This document shows positions 43,619-52,458 of a stretch of DNA of 64,000 bases, piece after piece. The position numbers were made by a program, and so were the translations under genes. The stretch is from Roseovarius aestuarii. Its GTDB lineage: Bacteria > Pseudomonadota > Alphaproteobacteria > Rhodobacterales > Rhodobacteraceae. Each line of letters starts with the position of its first letter. The stretch's first letter is position 1. The notes beneath the pieces are model-generated. The model was not told where the DNA came from. It did no database searches and saw only the letters and a list, made by a program, of their open reading frames with translations. The stretch is taken from NCBI GenBank assembly GCA_027214255.1, contig JAPWHL010000009.1, forward strand, positions 92,558-156,557, in the 5' to 3' direction.

Positions 43619-44788
43619 TTAGCCCGCTGTTGCGATCTCGGCATGAAAGGCCCAGTCGATCCAAGGCATCAGCGCCTCTAGATCAGAGGTCTCTACCGTG
43701 CCACCGCACCAGATGCGCAGGCCCGCAGGAGCGTCGCGATAGGCGCCAACGTCATAGGCGGCGCCCGCGGTTTCCAGCCGTTTGGCGATTGCCTTGGCAA
43801 AGGCTGCGCCGTCGGTGATGCGCGTGTCGGTGAAGCGAAGGCAGACCGACGTGTTCGAGCGCGTCGCCGGATCGACGGCCAGATTGTCGACCCAGTCGCG
43901 TGCGGCGCAAAATTGATGAACCACAGAGGCATTCGCATCAGCGCGCGCCATCAACCCCTGAAGGCCACCGACGTTACGGGCCCAATCCAGCGCTAGAAGA
44001 TAGTCCTCGACCGCCAGCATCGAGGGCGTGTTTATGGTGGCACCTTCAAAGATGCCTGCAATGATCTTGCCACCTTTGGTCAGGCGGAAAATCTTGGGTA
44101 GGGGCCACGGCGGTGAATAGGTTTCCAGCCGCTCGACCGCGCGCGGGGAGAGAACGATCATGCCATGCGCTGCTTCGCCGCCCAATACTTTTTGCCAGCT
44201 AAACGTGGTCACATCCAGTTTGTCCCAAGGCAAATCCTGCGCAAAGGCTGCCGAGGTAGCATCGCAAATTGTCAGTCCGGCGCGGTTTGCGTCGATCCAG
44301 TCACCATTGGGAACGCGGACGCCCGAGGTGGTTCCGTTCCAGGTAAACACGACGTCGGTATCTGTATCGACCGCTGCGAGATCGGGCAGGTGTCCGTAAT
44401 CAGCGGTGGTGACGGTCGCGTCCAGTTTCAGTTGCTTGACCGCGTCAGTGACCCAGCCCGCGCCGAAGCTTTCCCATGCCAGCAGTGTGACAGCGCGTGC
44501 CCCCAGCAGGTTCCACATCGCCATTTCGACGGCACCTGTATCCGAGGCAGGCACGATGCCGACAAGATAGTCGTCAGGGATGCCCAGCACCTCGCGTGTG
44601 CCGTCAATGGCCGCTTTGAGGCGCGCCTTGCCCGGCGCGGCGCGGTGGCTGCGACCCAGCGGCGCATCGGCCAGCTGATCAAGGGAAAAAGTAGGGGGTT
44701 TGGCACAGGGGCCCGAAGAGAAACGTGGATTCGCCGGTACGGCGACAGGTTTCAAGTCCGGCCGCGAGGCCGATTGTTGTATAGCCAT
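43619..44788 (-). CDS. serC: phosphoserine aminotransferase
   Basis: A 389-residue PLP enzyme of the alphaproteobacterial SerC type. It begins with the substrate loop [13 protein letters not shown] and has the PLP-binding lysine in [20 protein letters not shown] near residue 200. [18 protein letters not shown] is also typical. It converts 3-phosphohydroxypyruvate to phosphoserine. It is preceded by a conserved leader RNA and followed by serA. Confidence 0.96.
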   Translation of the reverse strand: MAIQQSASRPDLKPVAVPANPRFSSGPCAKPPTFSLDQLADAPLGRSHRAAPGKARLKAAIDGTREVLGIPDDYLVGIVPASDTGAVEMAMWNLLGARAVTLLAWESFGAGWVTDAVKQLKLDATVTTADYGHLPDLAAVDTDTDVVFTWNGTTSGVRVPNGDWIDANRAGLTICDATSAAFAQDLPWDKLDVTTFSWQKVLGGEAAHGMIVLSPRAVERLETYSPPWPLPKIFRLTKGGKIIAGIFEGATINTPSMLAVEDYLLALDWARNVGGLQGLMARADANASVVHQFCAARDWVDNLAVDPATRSNTSVCLRFTDTRITDGAAFAKAIAKRLETAGAAYDVGAYRDAPAGLRIWCGGTVETSDLEALMPWIDWAFHAEIATAG

Positions 44789-44791
44789 CTA

Positions 44792-44877
44792 AGCTATCCT
44801 TCCAGATAAGCGCCCTTCGTTGGGGAAGGGTGTCCCATCGATAGGGATAGGCGTGGTGCGGGGCTTTCGCAAGCGCA
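44792..44877 (-). ncRNA. serC leader RNA motif
   Basis: On the minus strand the serC 5' leader folds as the serC motif known from alphaproteobacterial serC-serA operons. A small hairpin GCTT-GCGA-AAGC comes first, then CTATCC pairs with GGATAG next to the start codon. Inside it lies CCCTTC/GAAGGG. The last arm contains the AAGGA ribosome site, so pairing would block translation. The ligand, if any, is not established. The assignment is by sequence pattern from memory. Confidence 0.8.
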
Positions 44878-44948
44878 GAAATGACGCTAAACCGCATTTT
44901 AGATGCGCACATGCGCCGCCAATGTTTAATATCGGAAACTTTTGCCCC

Positions 44949-45821
44949 ATGTTTATAGCCTCTTTGATTGCGTCCCCCGGTGGATTGACCCCTGCCTTGG
45001 TTGAAAACTTGCGCAACGCATGGGGTGGGGGATCGGCGCAATGGTTGGCGCCTGATGAGGCGGCTGAGTTTGCGCTTGGGGATATGCCCGCCAATCTGTG
45101 GGATGTGTGGGCGGATGTACAAGGCATGGGGGTTGATCTGGTCGTGCAGCCCGCTGAGGGGCGCCGCAAGCGCATGTTGCTGGCCGATATGGACAGCACG
45201 ATGATTCAGCAAGAATGCATCGATGAAATGGCCGAAGAGGCCGGCGTGGGCGAGCATGTGCGCGACATCACGGCGCGCGCGATGAACGGCGAGCTGGATT
45301 TCGAAGGGTCTTTGGTGGAACGGGTGGCGCTTTTGGAGGGGTTGCCCGAATCAGTGATTGATCGGGTTTTGAAAACGCGCATTACCTTCATGCCGGGCGG
45401 CAAGACCTTGTTGGCGACGATGAAGGCCCACGGCGGGCATAGCGCGTTGGTCTCGGGCGGCTTTACCCTTTTTACCGCACGTGTGGCTGATGCGCTGGGC
45501 TTTGACGAACATCACGCGAATCGTTTGGTCGTGGCGGATGGTGTTCTGACCGGCGCGGTCGAGCAGCCTATTTTGGGGCGCGAGGCCAAGGTTGATGCGC
45601 TGGAACAGATCACGGCGCGGTTGGGTCTGACAGCGGCGGATGTGATCGCCGTGGGCGACGGGGCTAACGATTTGGGAATGTTGGGTCGCGCCGGGGCTGG
45701 GGTTGCCCTGCACGCCAAACCCAGCGTTGCAGAGCAGTGTGATATCCGTATCAATCACGGTGATCTGACTGCGCTGTTGTATCTGCAAGGTTACGCATCC
45801 AGCGAGTTCGCGCAGGGGTAA
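44949..45821 (+). CDS. serB: phosphoserine phosphatase
   Basis: A 290-residue HAD-family enzyme for the last step of serine synthesis. The nucleophile motif is LLADMDSTMIQQE with D80 and D82. SGGFTLFTARVADALGF gives motif II and VIAVGDGANDLGMLGRAGAG the metal-binding motif. An N-terminal region of about 75 residues precedes the catalytic core. ATG at 44949 was chosen since the in-frame upstream extension covers the serC-serB promoter region. Divergent from serC, so all three serine genes are together. Confidence 0.96.
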   Translation: MFIASLIASPGGLTPALVENLRNAWGGGSAQWLAPDEAAEFALGDMPANLWDVWADVQGMGVDLVVQPAEGRRKRMLLADMDSTMIQQECIDEMAEEAGVGEHVRDITARAMNGELDFEGSLVERVALLEGLPESVIDRVLKTRITFMPGGKTLLATMKAHGGHSALVSGGFTLFTARVADALGFDEHHANRLVVADGVLTGAVEQPILGREAKVDALEQITARLGLTAADVIAVGDGANDLGMLGRAGAGVALHAKPSVAEQCDIRINHGDLTALLYLQGYASSEFAQG

Positions 45822-45824
45822 CAG

Positions 45825-45843
45825 GGGCGGTTAAACCGCCCCC
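45825..45843. terminator. two-way terminator between serB and ribH2
   Basis: A perfect stem GGGGCGGTT/AACCGCCCC with one central base, lying between convergent serB and ribH2. The T runs are weak on both sides. Confidence 0.65.
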
Positions 45844-45854
45844 CAATCCCTTAA

Positions 45855-46289
45855 TCAGGCTGCCAGATCTGCCCGTGTTTGTGTAATCATCAATGCGGCG
45901 CGCGCAGCCTCGCGGCCTTTTTCAATGAAATGCGCGGTGTAGATTGCCTTGTGATGTGGCGTTTCGTGATAGTGATGCGGCGTGAGCGAGACCGACAAAA
46001 CCGGCACCCCGCTGTCCATCGCGGCACGCATCAACCCATCCACCACCGCCTGTGCGACGAAGTCATGGCGATAAATGCCGCCATCCACCACCAGAGCGGC
46101 CGCAGCCACAGCGGCGTAACGCCCGGACGCGGCCAGATCGCGCGCCAAAAGGGGCATCTCGAATGCGCCGGGAACATCGTAGATGTCGATTTGTGACATG
46201 GGGATCAGCTCGCTGAATCCATCCAGCGCGCGGTCCACGATATCGGCATGCCAGTTCGCCTTGATAAAGGCATAGCGGGGAAGTGTCAT
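45855..46289 (-). CDS. ribH: 6,7-dimethyl-8-ribityllumazine synthase, RibH2 type
   Basis: A 144-residue lumazine synthase, the penultimate enzyme of riboflavin synthesis. FIKANWHADIVDRALDGF and IDIYDVPGAFEMPLLARDLA give the substrate loops. VVDGGIYRHDFVAQAVVDGL and SVSLTPHHYHETPHHKAIY are close to RibH2 proteins of rhizobia and Brucella rather than RibH1. The ATG ending at 46289 has AGGAG upstream. No other rib gene is present; the long leader carries an FMN riboswitch. Confidence 0.93.
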   Translation of the reverse strand: MTLPRYAFIKANWHADIVDRALDGFSELIPMSQIDIYDVPGAFEMPLLARDLAASGRYAAVAAAALVVDGGIYRHDFVAQAVVDGLMRAAMDSGVPVLSVSLTPHHYHETPHHKAIYTAHFIEKGREAARAALMITQTRADLAA

Positions 46290-46382
46290 ATGGGGCTCCT
46301 TTCCGTTTCGACACATCACCCAGAGCATCAAACGAAAAGGCACGCAAAGGCCCGCGATGGCCCCGATTGCATAACCTTACCG

Positions 46383-46533
46383 CTCTCTTCCATCCGGACT
46401 ATGACCGTCGGCTCTGGAATTGCACCAGATCTGCTGACCCACGGGGCATCGCATAACGATTACCCGAGGCGCTCGCGGGCTTGGCGCAGGTGCGCCTTAC
46501 CGCCGGTGGGGAATCTCACCCCGCCCTGAGAAC
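46383..46533 (-). promoter_or_regulatory. FMN riboswitch (RFN element) controlling ribH2
   Basis: On the minus strand the conserved RFN segments occur in order: CAGGGCGGGGTGAGATTCCC, CACCGGCGGTAAGG, GCCCGCGAGCG, GATCTGGTGCAATTCCAGAG, CCGACGGTCATAGTCCGGAT and GGAAGAGAG. It ends about 94 bases before the ribH2 ATG. FMN binding would lower ribH2 expression, most likely at the level of translation, since no clear terminator stem with a U run follows. Confidence 0.96.
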
Positions 46534-46585
46534 AGATTTACATTGCCGTACGACGCACTGCGCCGCAAGACCGCAATGCTCCGTA

Positions 46586-47581
46586 TTACATCAATGTTGG
46601 CGCAGGCTTGATCATGCCGGTCGTGCGCCCCCCGCAATTGACGATCGGCGCGTTCCAATATTTGCGCGCGGTGGGGTGGTCGGCCTCCAGCACCCCCAAC
46701 CGGATCAACAGTGCGGTAATCGTGCATTCCGCCCCCCGCGTCGCGCCATCCGTCATTTTCAGCGCAACACCCAGCTTCTGCCCCGGTATGATTGCGATGT
46801 AAAACCCCTCGGCCCCGGTTTTCAACGCAACAGGTTGCGTGCAGGCGCGCATCAATTCGGTGCAGGCGCGCCCTTCACCGGCAACCAGATCAGGGTGGGC
46901 CACCATCGCTTTCCATAGCTGCACCATGGCGCTTTGACGGGCATCAGCCCCATCCACGGCACCGGCAAACGCGGCCATGGCACGGCCCATCGCATGTAGG
47001 GTGGTCAATGGATTGGGCGCCGAGCATCCATCGATGCCATAGCCGGGGCTGGTTTGTTCGGTGACGTCCTCAAAAGCGGCCATGCAGGCGCGTTGAACGG
47101 GATGGTCGATCTCGATGTACTCGGGGCCCGCCTTTAGATGCTGGCTCAACGTCAGAAACCCCGCATGTTTGCCCGAACAGTTGTTGTGTAGCTGACAGGG
47201 TTTTGCACCTTCGCGGATCAAGGTATGATGTGCATCCGCCCCCATCGGATCATGTGCGCCACAGCGCAGATCACCTTCGGTCAGCCCTAGATCCTTCAAC
47301 CATCCGTCCACCTTGGAGGCGTGCAGCGTCGCGCCGTTATGGGATGCACAAGCCAGCGCCAGTTGCGCGGGTGACAGACCACGTGCCGCCGCAGCGCCGC
47401 TTTCGACCAAGGGCAACGCCTGAATCATTTTCGAAGAAGAGCGCGGATACACCGTTACATCGGGGTCCCCCCATGCCTCGCGAATGTCGCCGCCGGGGCC
47501 ACAGATAACCGCGTGTCCTTGATGGATGCTTTCCGCCATTGGGCCGCGCCAGATTTCTGTCATAGGTACGGGGTTTTTCAT
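46586..47581 (-). CDS. L-asparaginase II family protein
   Basis: A 331-residue protein of the AnsA-like asparaginase II family, unrelated to the classical type. Blocks are YPRSSSKMIQALPLVESGAA, ALACASHNGATLHASKVDGW, and CQLHNNCSGKHAGFLTLSQH, with GIDGCSAPNPLTTLHAMGRA further on. It lacks a signal peptide and so should act in the cytoplasm, hydrolysing asparagine or related amides. The ATG ending at 47581 has AGGAG upstream. It is divergent from the IalB-like gene. Confidence 0.9.
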   Translation of the reverse strand: MKNPVPMTEIWRGPMAESIHQGHAVICGPGGDIREAWGDPDVTVYPRSSSKMIQALPLVESGAAAARGLSPAQLALACASHNGATLHASKVDGWLKDLGLTEGDLRCGAHDPMGADAHHTLIREGAKPCQLHNNCSGKHAGFLTLSQHLKAGPEYIEIDHPVQRACMAAFEDVTEQTSPGYGIDGCSAPNPLTTLHAMGRAMAAFAGAVDGADARQSAMVQLWKAMVAHPDLVAGEGRACTELMRACTQPVALKTGAEGFYIAIIPGQKLGVALKMTDGATRGAECTITALLIRLGVLEADHPTARKYWNAPIVNCGGRTTGMIKPAPTLM

Positions 47582-47768
47582 CTCGGCTCTCCTGTGTTGC
47601 GGATGTGCGGGAATCCGCCAATTCATTCTTTCGTTTCTGGTCTGTTTCAGGCTATTGTTGCAGTGTCGAGAAAGAACAGGCGGATGCCAAGCCCAAAACC
47701 CGGTTACAGGGGCACGGCGGGCACCGATCACAATTGAGGCTCAAAGGACAGTCTGGAGGCTGGACAGA

Positions 47769-48308
47769 ATGGTATCACGTATGTCGCGCGCCGTATTTGG
47801 CACAGCATTTTCCCTGATGGCAATCGCTATGGCCGGATCGGCCACGGCTCAGGCGGAAAGCACCAATCAGGTTGCCGCCAAAACGGCATGGAGCGTTTTT
47901 GTAGACGAAACGCCCAAGGAGTGTTGGGCTGTGTCTGCGCCGACCAAGACCGTTAACACCCGTGGTGGTCGCGCTGTGGCTGTACGCCGTGGCGATATTC
48001 TGTTTATGACCTTCTTTCGCCCTGATGCAGGCGTACGCGGGCAGGTGGCGTTTACAGGCGGCTATCCTTTCGCGCCGGGGTCAACCGTCGATCTGGAAAT
48101 CAACGGAAGCGATTTTGAGCTGTTCACGGAAGGCGAGTGGGCTTGGCCTGCCAGTGCGGATGACGACGCCAAGATGATCGCGGCCATGAAACGCGGCGCG
48201 GATGCGGTGCTTACGGCGCGCTCGGCCCGTGGAACCCAAACTCAGGACACGTTCTCGCTGTTGGGTTATACGGCGGCGATGGAAGAGGCGCAAAAGCGCT
48301 GTCAGTGA
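47769..48308 (+). CDS. invasion associated locus B (IalB) family protein
   Basis: A 179-residue exported protein. The signal peptide ends near SATAQAES. The mature domain has WSVFVDETPKECWAVSAPTK, the IalB pattern with its cysteine, then FRPDAGVRGQVAFTGGYPF and the final MEEAQKRC. The two cysteines may form a disulfide. IalB proteins are common in free-living alphaproteobacteria and their role outside Bartonella is unclear. ATG at 47769 was chosen for its signal peptide; the frame is open further upstream. Confidence 0.87.
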   Translation: MVSRMSRAVFGTAFSLMAIAMAGSATAQAESTNQVAAKTAWSVFVDETPKECWAVSAPTKTVNTRGGRAVAVRRGDILFMTFFRPDAGVRGQVAFTGGYPFAPGSTVDLEINGSDFELFTEGEWAWPASADDDAKMIAAMKRGADAVLTARSARGTQTQDTFSLLGYTAAMEEAQKRCQ

Positions 48309-48387
48309 TACAAAAAGCGGCGCGCCTACTGCGCGCTGCCATATGCGGGCCCGCTAGGATTTGGCGCGCCCCGGATCAAATTCGGGT

Positions 48388-48403
48388 TGCACTATATAGT
48401 GCA
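48388..48403. promoter_or_regulatory. 16-bp perfect palindrome upstream of rlmN
   Basis: TGCACTATATAGTGCA, perfectly symmetrical, 84 bases before the rlmN start and just after an imperfect hairpin CCCGGA/TTCGGG at 48369-48385. The palindrome is the right size for a dimeric regulator; its AT-rich centre could also overlap a -10 element. No regulator gene is nearby. Confidence 0.45.
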
Positions 48404-48486
48404 GAATGTGCTGCAGTAGCGTCCCTTTGGCTTTCCCCCGCGAATCCTGTATCAGGTGCCATCACATCGTGCAAAGGCCCGCTATC

Positions 48487-49677
48487 ATGTCTGTTCCTTC
48501 GTCAAACACCGCACCGATCACGCAGGATGTATTGACCATTCCGCGCAAACTGCCTGATGGGCCGTTGAATTTGGTTGGTCTGACCCGTGAGGCCCTGCGC
48601 GAGGCGCTGATTGCCCATGGCACTCCGGAAAAACAGGCCAAGATGCGGGCGGGGCAGATCTGGCAATGGATTTACCAATGGGGTGTGCGTGATTTCGATG
48701 CGATGACCAACCTGTCTAAGGCCTACCGTTCAGATCTGGCCCGACAGTTCGTGGTGGAGATTCCCGAAGTTGTCAGCAAACAGGTCAGCAGCGACGGCAC
48801 CCGCAAATATCTGGTGCGCATCGCGGGGGGCCACGAAGTCGAAGTGGTCTATATCCCGGAAACGGATCGTGGAACCTTGTGTATCTCGTCACAAGTGGGC
48901 TGCACACTGACCTGTTCGTTTTGTCACACGGGCACCCAAAAGTTGGTCCGAAACCTGACCGCAGGCGAGATTGTCGGCCAGATCATGGTTGCGCGTGATG
49001 ACTTGAATGAATGGCCTGTGCCCGGCGCTCCCAACGTCGAAACCCGCCTGCTCAGCAACATCGTTTTGATGGGCATGGGCGAACCACTGTATAATTTTGA
49101 GAACGTGCGCGATGCGATGAAAATCGCGATGGACCCCGAGGGCATTCAGCTCAGCCGGCGGCGAATTACGCTGTCGACATCGGGCGTCGTGCCGGAAATA
49201 CATCGAACAGCGGCTGAAATCGGCTGTATGCTGGCGGTCAGCTTTCATGCAACCACCGATGAGGTGCGCGATCGTCTGGTGCCGATCAATAAAAAATGGA
49301 ACATCGAGACATTGCTGGACGCCTTGCGCGCTTACCCCAAAGTTTCCAATTCCGAACGGATCACCTTTGAATACGTCATGTTGAACGGTATCAACGATAC
49401 GGACGAGGACGCTCACCGATTGATGAAACTGATCGAAGGAATTCCGGCCAAAATCAACCTGATTCCGTTCAACGAATGGCCCGGTGCCCCATACAAGCGC
49501 AGCTCGAACAATCGCATCCGCGCCTTTGCTGATATCGTCCACCGTGCTGGATACGCCAGCCCCATCCGCACACCGCGCGGCGAAGATATCATGGCTGCCT
49601 GTGGTCAGCTGAAATCAGCCACGGAGCGCGCGCGCAAATCCCGCCGCCAGATCGAGGCCGAAACCGGGCAAGGCTAA
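48487..49677 (+). CDS. rlmN: dual-specificity RNA methyltransferase RlmN
   Basis: A 396-residue radical SAM enzyme that methylates C2 of A2503 in 23S rRNA and of A37 in some tRNAs. The iron-sulfur motif is [12 protein letters not shown] with cysteines at 139, 143 and 146. [17 protein letters not shown] and [16 protein letters not shown] follow, and the C-terminal cysteine is in [13 protein letters not shown] at 48487 fits the family length; the frame is open further up. Confidence 0.97.
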   Translation: MSVPSSNTAPITQDVLTIPRKLPDGPLNLVGLTREALREALIAHGTPEKQAKMRAGQIWQWIYQWGVRDFDAMTNLSKAYRSDLARQFVVEIPEVVSKQVSSDGTRKYLVRIAGGHEVEVVYIPETDRGTLCISSQVGCTLTCSFCHTGTQKLVRNLTAGEIVGQIMVARDDLNEWPVPGAPNVETRLLSNIVLMGMGEPLYNFENVRDAMKIAMDPEGIQLSRRRITLSTSGVVPEIHRTAAEIGCMLAVSFHATTDEVRDRLVPINKKWNIETLLDALRAYPKVSNSERITFEYVMLNGINDTDEDAHRLMKLIEGIPAKINLIPFNEWPGAPYKRSSNNRIRAFADIVHRAGYASPIRTPRGEDIMAACGQLKSATERARKSRRQIEAETGQG

Positions 49678-49804
49678 CGCCGACCGTACATATCGCCAAT
49701 ATGCCGGGTCCTCACCCAACTCCCGCCATTTTTGCGCGGGAATGCTTGCAGTACCCAAATTGAACTCCCGCGGGCGATTCCAGGTGCATAAGGAGGTGCT
49801 GCAC

Positions 49805-50014
49805 ATGCTCTGTGTGGACCCAGATGCAACTGTGCAAGCGGGTGTTCTGGTGTTGATAATGCACGAGCGTTATCGCTCAGTCTCCAAAGACGCGTGGCAC
49901 GAAACCCTGAAAGGGTACGGGTATGGTGTGCGTCAGACCGGTACCGGCGTGGTCATTACTACCTTGTCCCACGGCGTCGGAATTTGCCGCTTTCCCGTCG
50001 GGTTTTCGGTTTGA
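49805..50014 (+). CDS. small GYGYG-motif protein, copy 1
   Basis: A 69-residue protein of no recognised family. The last 49 residues align without gaps to the protein at 50350-50541, with 21 identities: ER-x3-VS-x3-W-x3-L-x-GYGYG, R-x-T-x2-G, then IT-x-L-x-HG-x3-C-x2-P. A strong AGGAGG lies 8 bases before the ATG. No signal or membrane helix is obvious. The DNA shows normal GC for the region. It probably has its own promoter after rlmN. Confidence 0.72.
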   Translation: MLCVDPDATVQAGVLVLIMHERYRSVSKDAWHETLKGYGYGVRQTGTGVVITTLSHGVGICRFPVGFSV

Positions 50015-50349
50015 TTCTCGCTCCTGCGTCTTGGCGAACAGATGGTCAGGTGTTCTTCAAGCCTCTGATGCCCGCGGGTAGACCACCCCGGCGCCCACTG
50101 TGTTCTGATGTGGGCCACCAGTGTATTTTTTCTTGGTGAAAATACCCAAATCCTCAGGTTTCAATCTGTCCCAGCCTGTCTGGGGCATGGTGATGCCTCG
50201 GTTAGATCAATGGCGTATCTGCATATCTCAGGTGCAGCCGCTAAACCTGTGCCCAACTAACACCCCGCTGCCGCCCCAATTGTGCGCCATTCCCGCCGCG
50301 TTCATTCGCTATTCAGACAGGGTAACGTCACTTTTCAAGGACTAAGGTT
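50015..50349. other. intergenic region between the two GYGYG genes
   Basis: About 335 bases with no supported gene. It holds a copy of the dispersed element at 50123-50147 and should carry the promoter for the second small gene. No clear promoter elements were identified. Confidence 0.45.
50123..50147 (-). repeat. dispersed intergenic element, copy B
   Basis: On the minus strand it reads GGGTATTTTCACCAAG followed by AAAAAATAC. The ends GTATTTT and AAAATAC are also complementary, so it can fold as a hairpin. Confidence 0.6.
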
Positions 50350-50541
50350 ATGAGTGAGACAACAAAAAACCTGCTGGATTTGGTTGCGCGCGAGCGCCGC
50401 TTGGCTGTTTCTGACCGTGAATGGCAACACCGCCTTCGGGGTTATGGATATGGCATCCGTGACACGACGGAAGGGCGCTTGATCACATCACTGGTTCATG
50501 GGGCCGCCCTGTGCGCCCTACCGGGTAGCCTGACTGCTTGA
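50350..50541 (+). CDS. small GYGYG-motif protein, copy 2
   Basis: A 63-residue paralogue of the protein at 49805: REWQHRLRGYGYGIRDTTEG, then RLITSLVHGAALCALPGS. The conserved tryptophan, GYGYG, HG and cysteine are kept, while the first 14 residues differ in length and sequence. Both copies carry one cysteine in the same place. The ATG follows AAGGACTAAGG. Function unknown; it could be a DNA- or RNA-associated or envelope peptide, but nothing in the sequence decides. Confidence 0.72.
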   Translation: MSETTKNLLDLVARERRLAVSDREWQHRLRGYGYGIRDTTEGRLITSLVHGAALCALPGSLTA

Positions 50542-50560
50542 ACGACTTTGACGGTCTGAT

Positions 50561-51385
50561 CTAGCAATCGGACTGGGCGTCCCACGTGTCGATGATTTCC
50601 GCGGCCTCGGCGGCCGTTTCAACAAATTGGAACAGCTTCAGATCCTCTGGGCTGATCGTGCCGGCCTCGGCCAGCGCATCCCAGTTAATAATCGAGCGCC
50701 AGAAAGATTCGCCGAACAGCAAGAAAGGCATTGGCTTCATCCGGTCTGTTTGGATCAAGGTCAGCGCCTCAAACATCTCGTCCAATGTACCAAAACCACC
50801 TGGAAAGACGCAGATTGCCCGCGCACGCATCAAGAAATGCATTTTGCGGATCGCGAAATAATGAAAATTAAAGCACAGGCCCGGAGTGACATACTCATTG
50901 GGGGCTTGTTCATGTGGCAGCACGATGTTCAGGCCGATCGAGCTGCCTCCGGCGTCGGCTGCGCCTCGATTTCCGGCCTCCATGACACCGGGGCCGCCGC
51001 CGGTCGCGACGACGTATTCACGGCCATAGCTGGCGATGGATTTTATTGTCATCAAGCGGGCAAACTCGCGGGCTTCTTCGTAGTATTTCGACAAATCCGC
51101 CAATGTCTGCGTGCGCGCCTCTCCACTTTTGGCGGGTTCGGGAATACGGGCACCGCCGAACAGGACGATGGTGCTGCCTATGCCGCGTTCGTTCAGGATC
51201 ATCTCGGGCTTGAGCAATTCCAATTGCAGGCGCACCGGGCGTAGTTCGTCCCTGCACATGAAGTCCGTATCGTTAAAGGCCAGTCGATAAGCCGGGGCTC
51301 GGGTTTGAGGGGTGTCGGGCACTTGTTCAGCTGAATTGCGATCCTCGTGCGCATCGCGCAGCTGGCTTTTGCGGTCGTCTTTCAT
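50561..51385 (-). CDS. LOG-family (TIGR00730-like) Rossmann-fold protein
   Basis: A 274-residue protein with the LOG motifs VATGGGPGVMEAGNRGAADA and FPGGFGTLDEMFEALTLIQT. The family cuts nucleoside 5'-monophosphates to free base and ribose phosphate; plant members make active cytokinins. It belongs to a longer subgroup with about 80 extra N-terminal residues, polar at the very start (KDDRKSQLRDAHEDRNSAEQ). ATG ending at 51385; the upstream extension has no family support. Confidence 0.88.
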   Translation of the reverse strand: MKDDRKSQLRDAHEDRNSAEQVPDTPQTRAPAYRLAFNDTDFMCRDELRPVRLQLELLKPEMILNERGIGSTIVLFGGARIPEPAKSGEARTQTLADLSKYYEEAREFARLMTIKSIASYGREYVVATGGGPGVMEAGNRGAADAGGSSIGLNIVLPHEQAPNEYVTPGLCFNFHYFAIRKMHFLMRARAICVFPGGFGTLDEMFEALTLIQTDRMKPMPFLLFGESFWRSIINWDALAEAGTISPEDLKLFQFVETAAEAAEIIDTWDAQSDC

Positions 51386-51557
51386 GATCCTGGTCCTTGA
51401 CGTGGCCTTGATTGGAATGGGTATAGGACATTGTGGAGCTTGGCCAGAGGACGCGCAGGTTCTCCACCGGCCAACCGGCGACGACAGGGTCGTGATGCCG
51501 TGTGATTGGTGGCTGCGCAAGAACGCGAATGACCCGCCCCTAATGCGTGGTGCGCAT

Positions 51558-51580
51558 GGGGTATTTAGGTCAAGAAAAAG
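51558..51580 (+). repeat. dispersed intergenic element, copy C
   Basis: It reads GGGGTATTTAGGTCAAG then AAAAAG, between the LOG-family gene and the DUF1150 gene. Confidence 0.6.
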
Positions 51581-51619
51581 CCCGGTGCAGGGCGGTTTCA
51601 GGCACAGTTGTTGGCGAAA

Positions 51620-51859
51620 TCAATGGACCGTGACAGGCGTCAGATCGTTTTGGCGTGCTAAAACGAAGGCCAATGCGCGGTCTTTGACCAGTGCCAGACG
51701 CTCTCCCTCAGCACTGTGAACCGCATAAATAGTGTCCAGTCCCGCCAATTGTTCTTGGACCTGGGCCTGCATGTCATCGGGTAGATCCTTAACGTTCACC
51801 GGGCGAACATAAGCGATGCGGGGCCCGGTATCCTGCGCGAAGTCATATTTTGTTTCCAT
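51620..51859 (-). CDS. DUF1150 family protein
   Basis: A 79-residue soluble protein: IAYVRPVNVKDLPDDMQAQ, then YAVHSAEGERLALVKDRALA and FVLARQNDLTPVTVH. This is the DUF1150 pattern, a small alphaproteobacterial family often next to Hsp20 genes, as here (13 bases downstream of hsp20). Its function is not known; joint expression suggests a stress link. Confidence 0.85.
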   Translation of the reverse strand: METKYDFAQDTGPRIAYVRPVNVKDLPDDMQAQVQEQLAGLDTIYAVHSAEGERLALVKDRALAFVLARQNDLTPVTVH

Positions 51860-51872
51860 GACGGTTCCCCTT

Positions 51873-52298
51873 TTAACTGCTTGATTTATTAATTGTTATC
51901 GTCTGAACAACGGTTTCAGGCTGCGCACGCGTCAAATCAACATGCAATAGGCCATTTTCCATGACGGCGGCGCCGACTTCGACCCCGTCGGCCAACACGA
52001 ACGAGCGCTGGAATTGTCGCGCTGCGATTCCGCGATGGAGGAAGATGCGCCCGTTGTTGTCATCGCTTTGCCGGCCCCGGATCACCAGTTGGCGATCCTC
52101 CACTGTGACGGCAAGATCACGTTCGGCGAAGCCAGCGACAGCCAAGGTGATGCGGTAGGAGTTGTCCGATGTCTGTTCGATATTGAAGGGCGGATACCCT
52201 TCGTTGCCGGATTTTGCACTGCGTTCCAGCAGGCGTTCCAGCTGCTCAAAGCCCAGCATGTAGGGGTGCGCCCCCAGCGTTAGTTTCGTCATTGCCAT
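51873..52298 (-). CDS. Hsp20/alpha-crystallin small heat shock protein
   Basis: A 141-residue chaperone with an alpha-crystallin domain: YPPFNIEQTSDNSYRITLAV, AGFAERDLAVTVEDRQLVIR and a GIAARQFQRSFVLADGVEV block. VMENGLLHVDL is the usual end of the domain. The C-terminal I-x-I anchor may be TITI. The first of two closely spaced ATGs (ends 52298) follows AAGGA. No sigma-32 promoter or ROSE-type leader was clearly seen in the 160-base upstream gap. Confidence 0.92.
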   Translation of the reverse strand: MAMTKLTLGAHPYMLGFEQLERLLERSAKSGNEGYPPFNIEQTSDNSYRITLAVAGFAERDLAVTVEDRQLVIRGRQSDDNNGRIFLHRGIAARQFQRSFVLADGVEVGAAVMENGLLHVDLTRAQPETVVQTITINKSSS

Positions 52299-52458
52299 GT
52301 CCTTACTCAAGCGACTGGTCGAATTTGCCCGTCCCGTTACGGCGACGTGGCGTCCTGAAACAAATATGGGTCTTCGCTTTGATACCTGCAAGGCCTTTGC
52401 GAAATGGACAGGAACGCTTATCCTGTTACGACAGTTGGCCATCAGGGAATCGAGCTTT

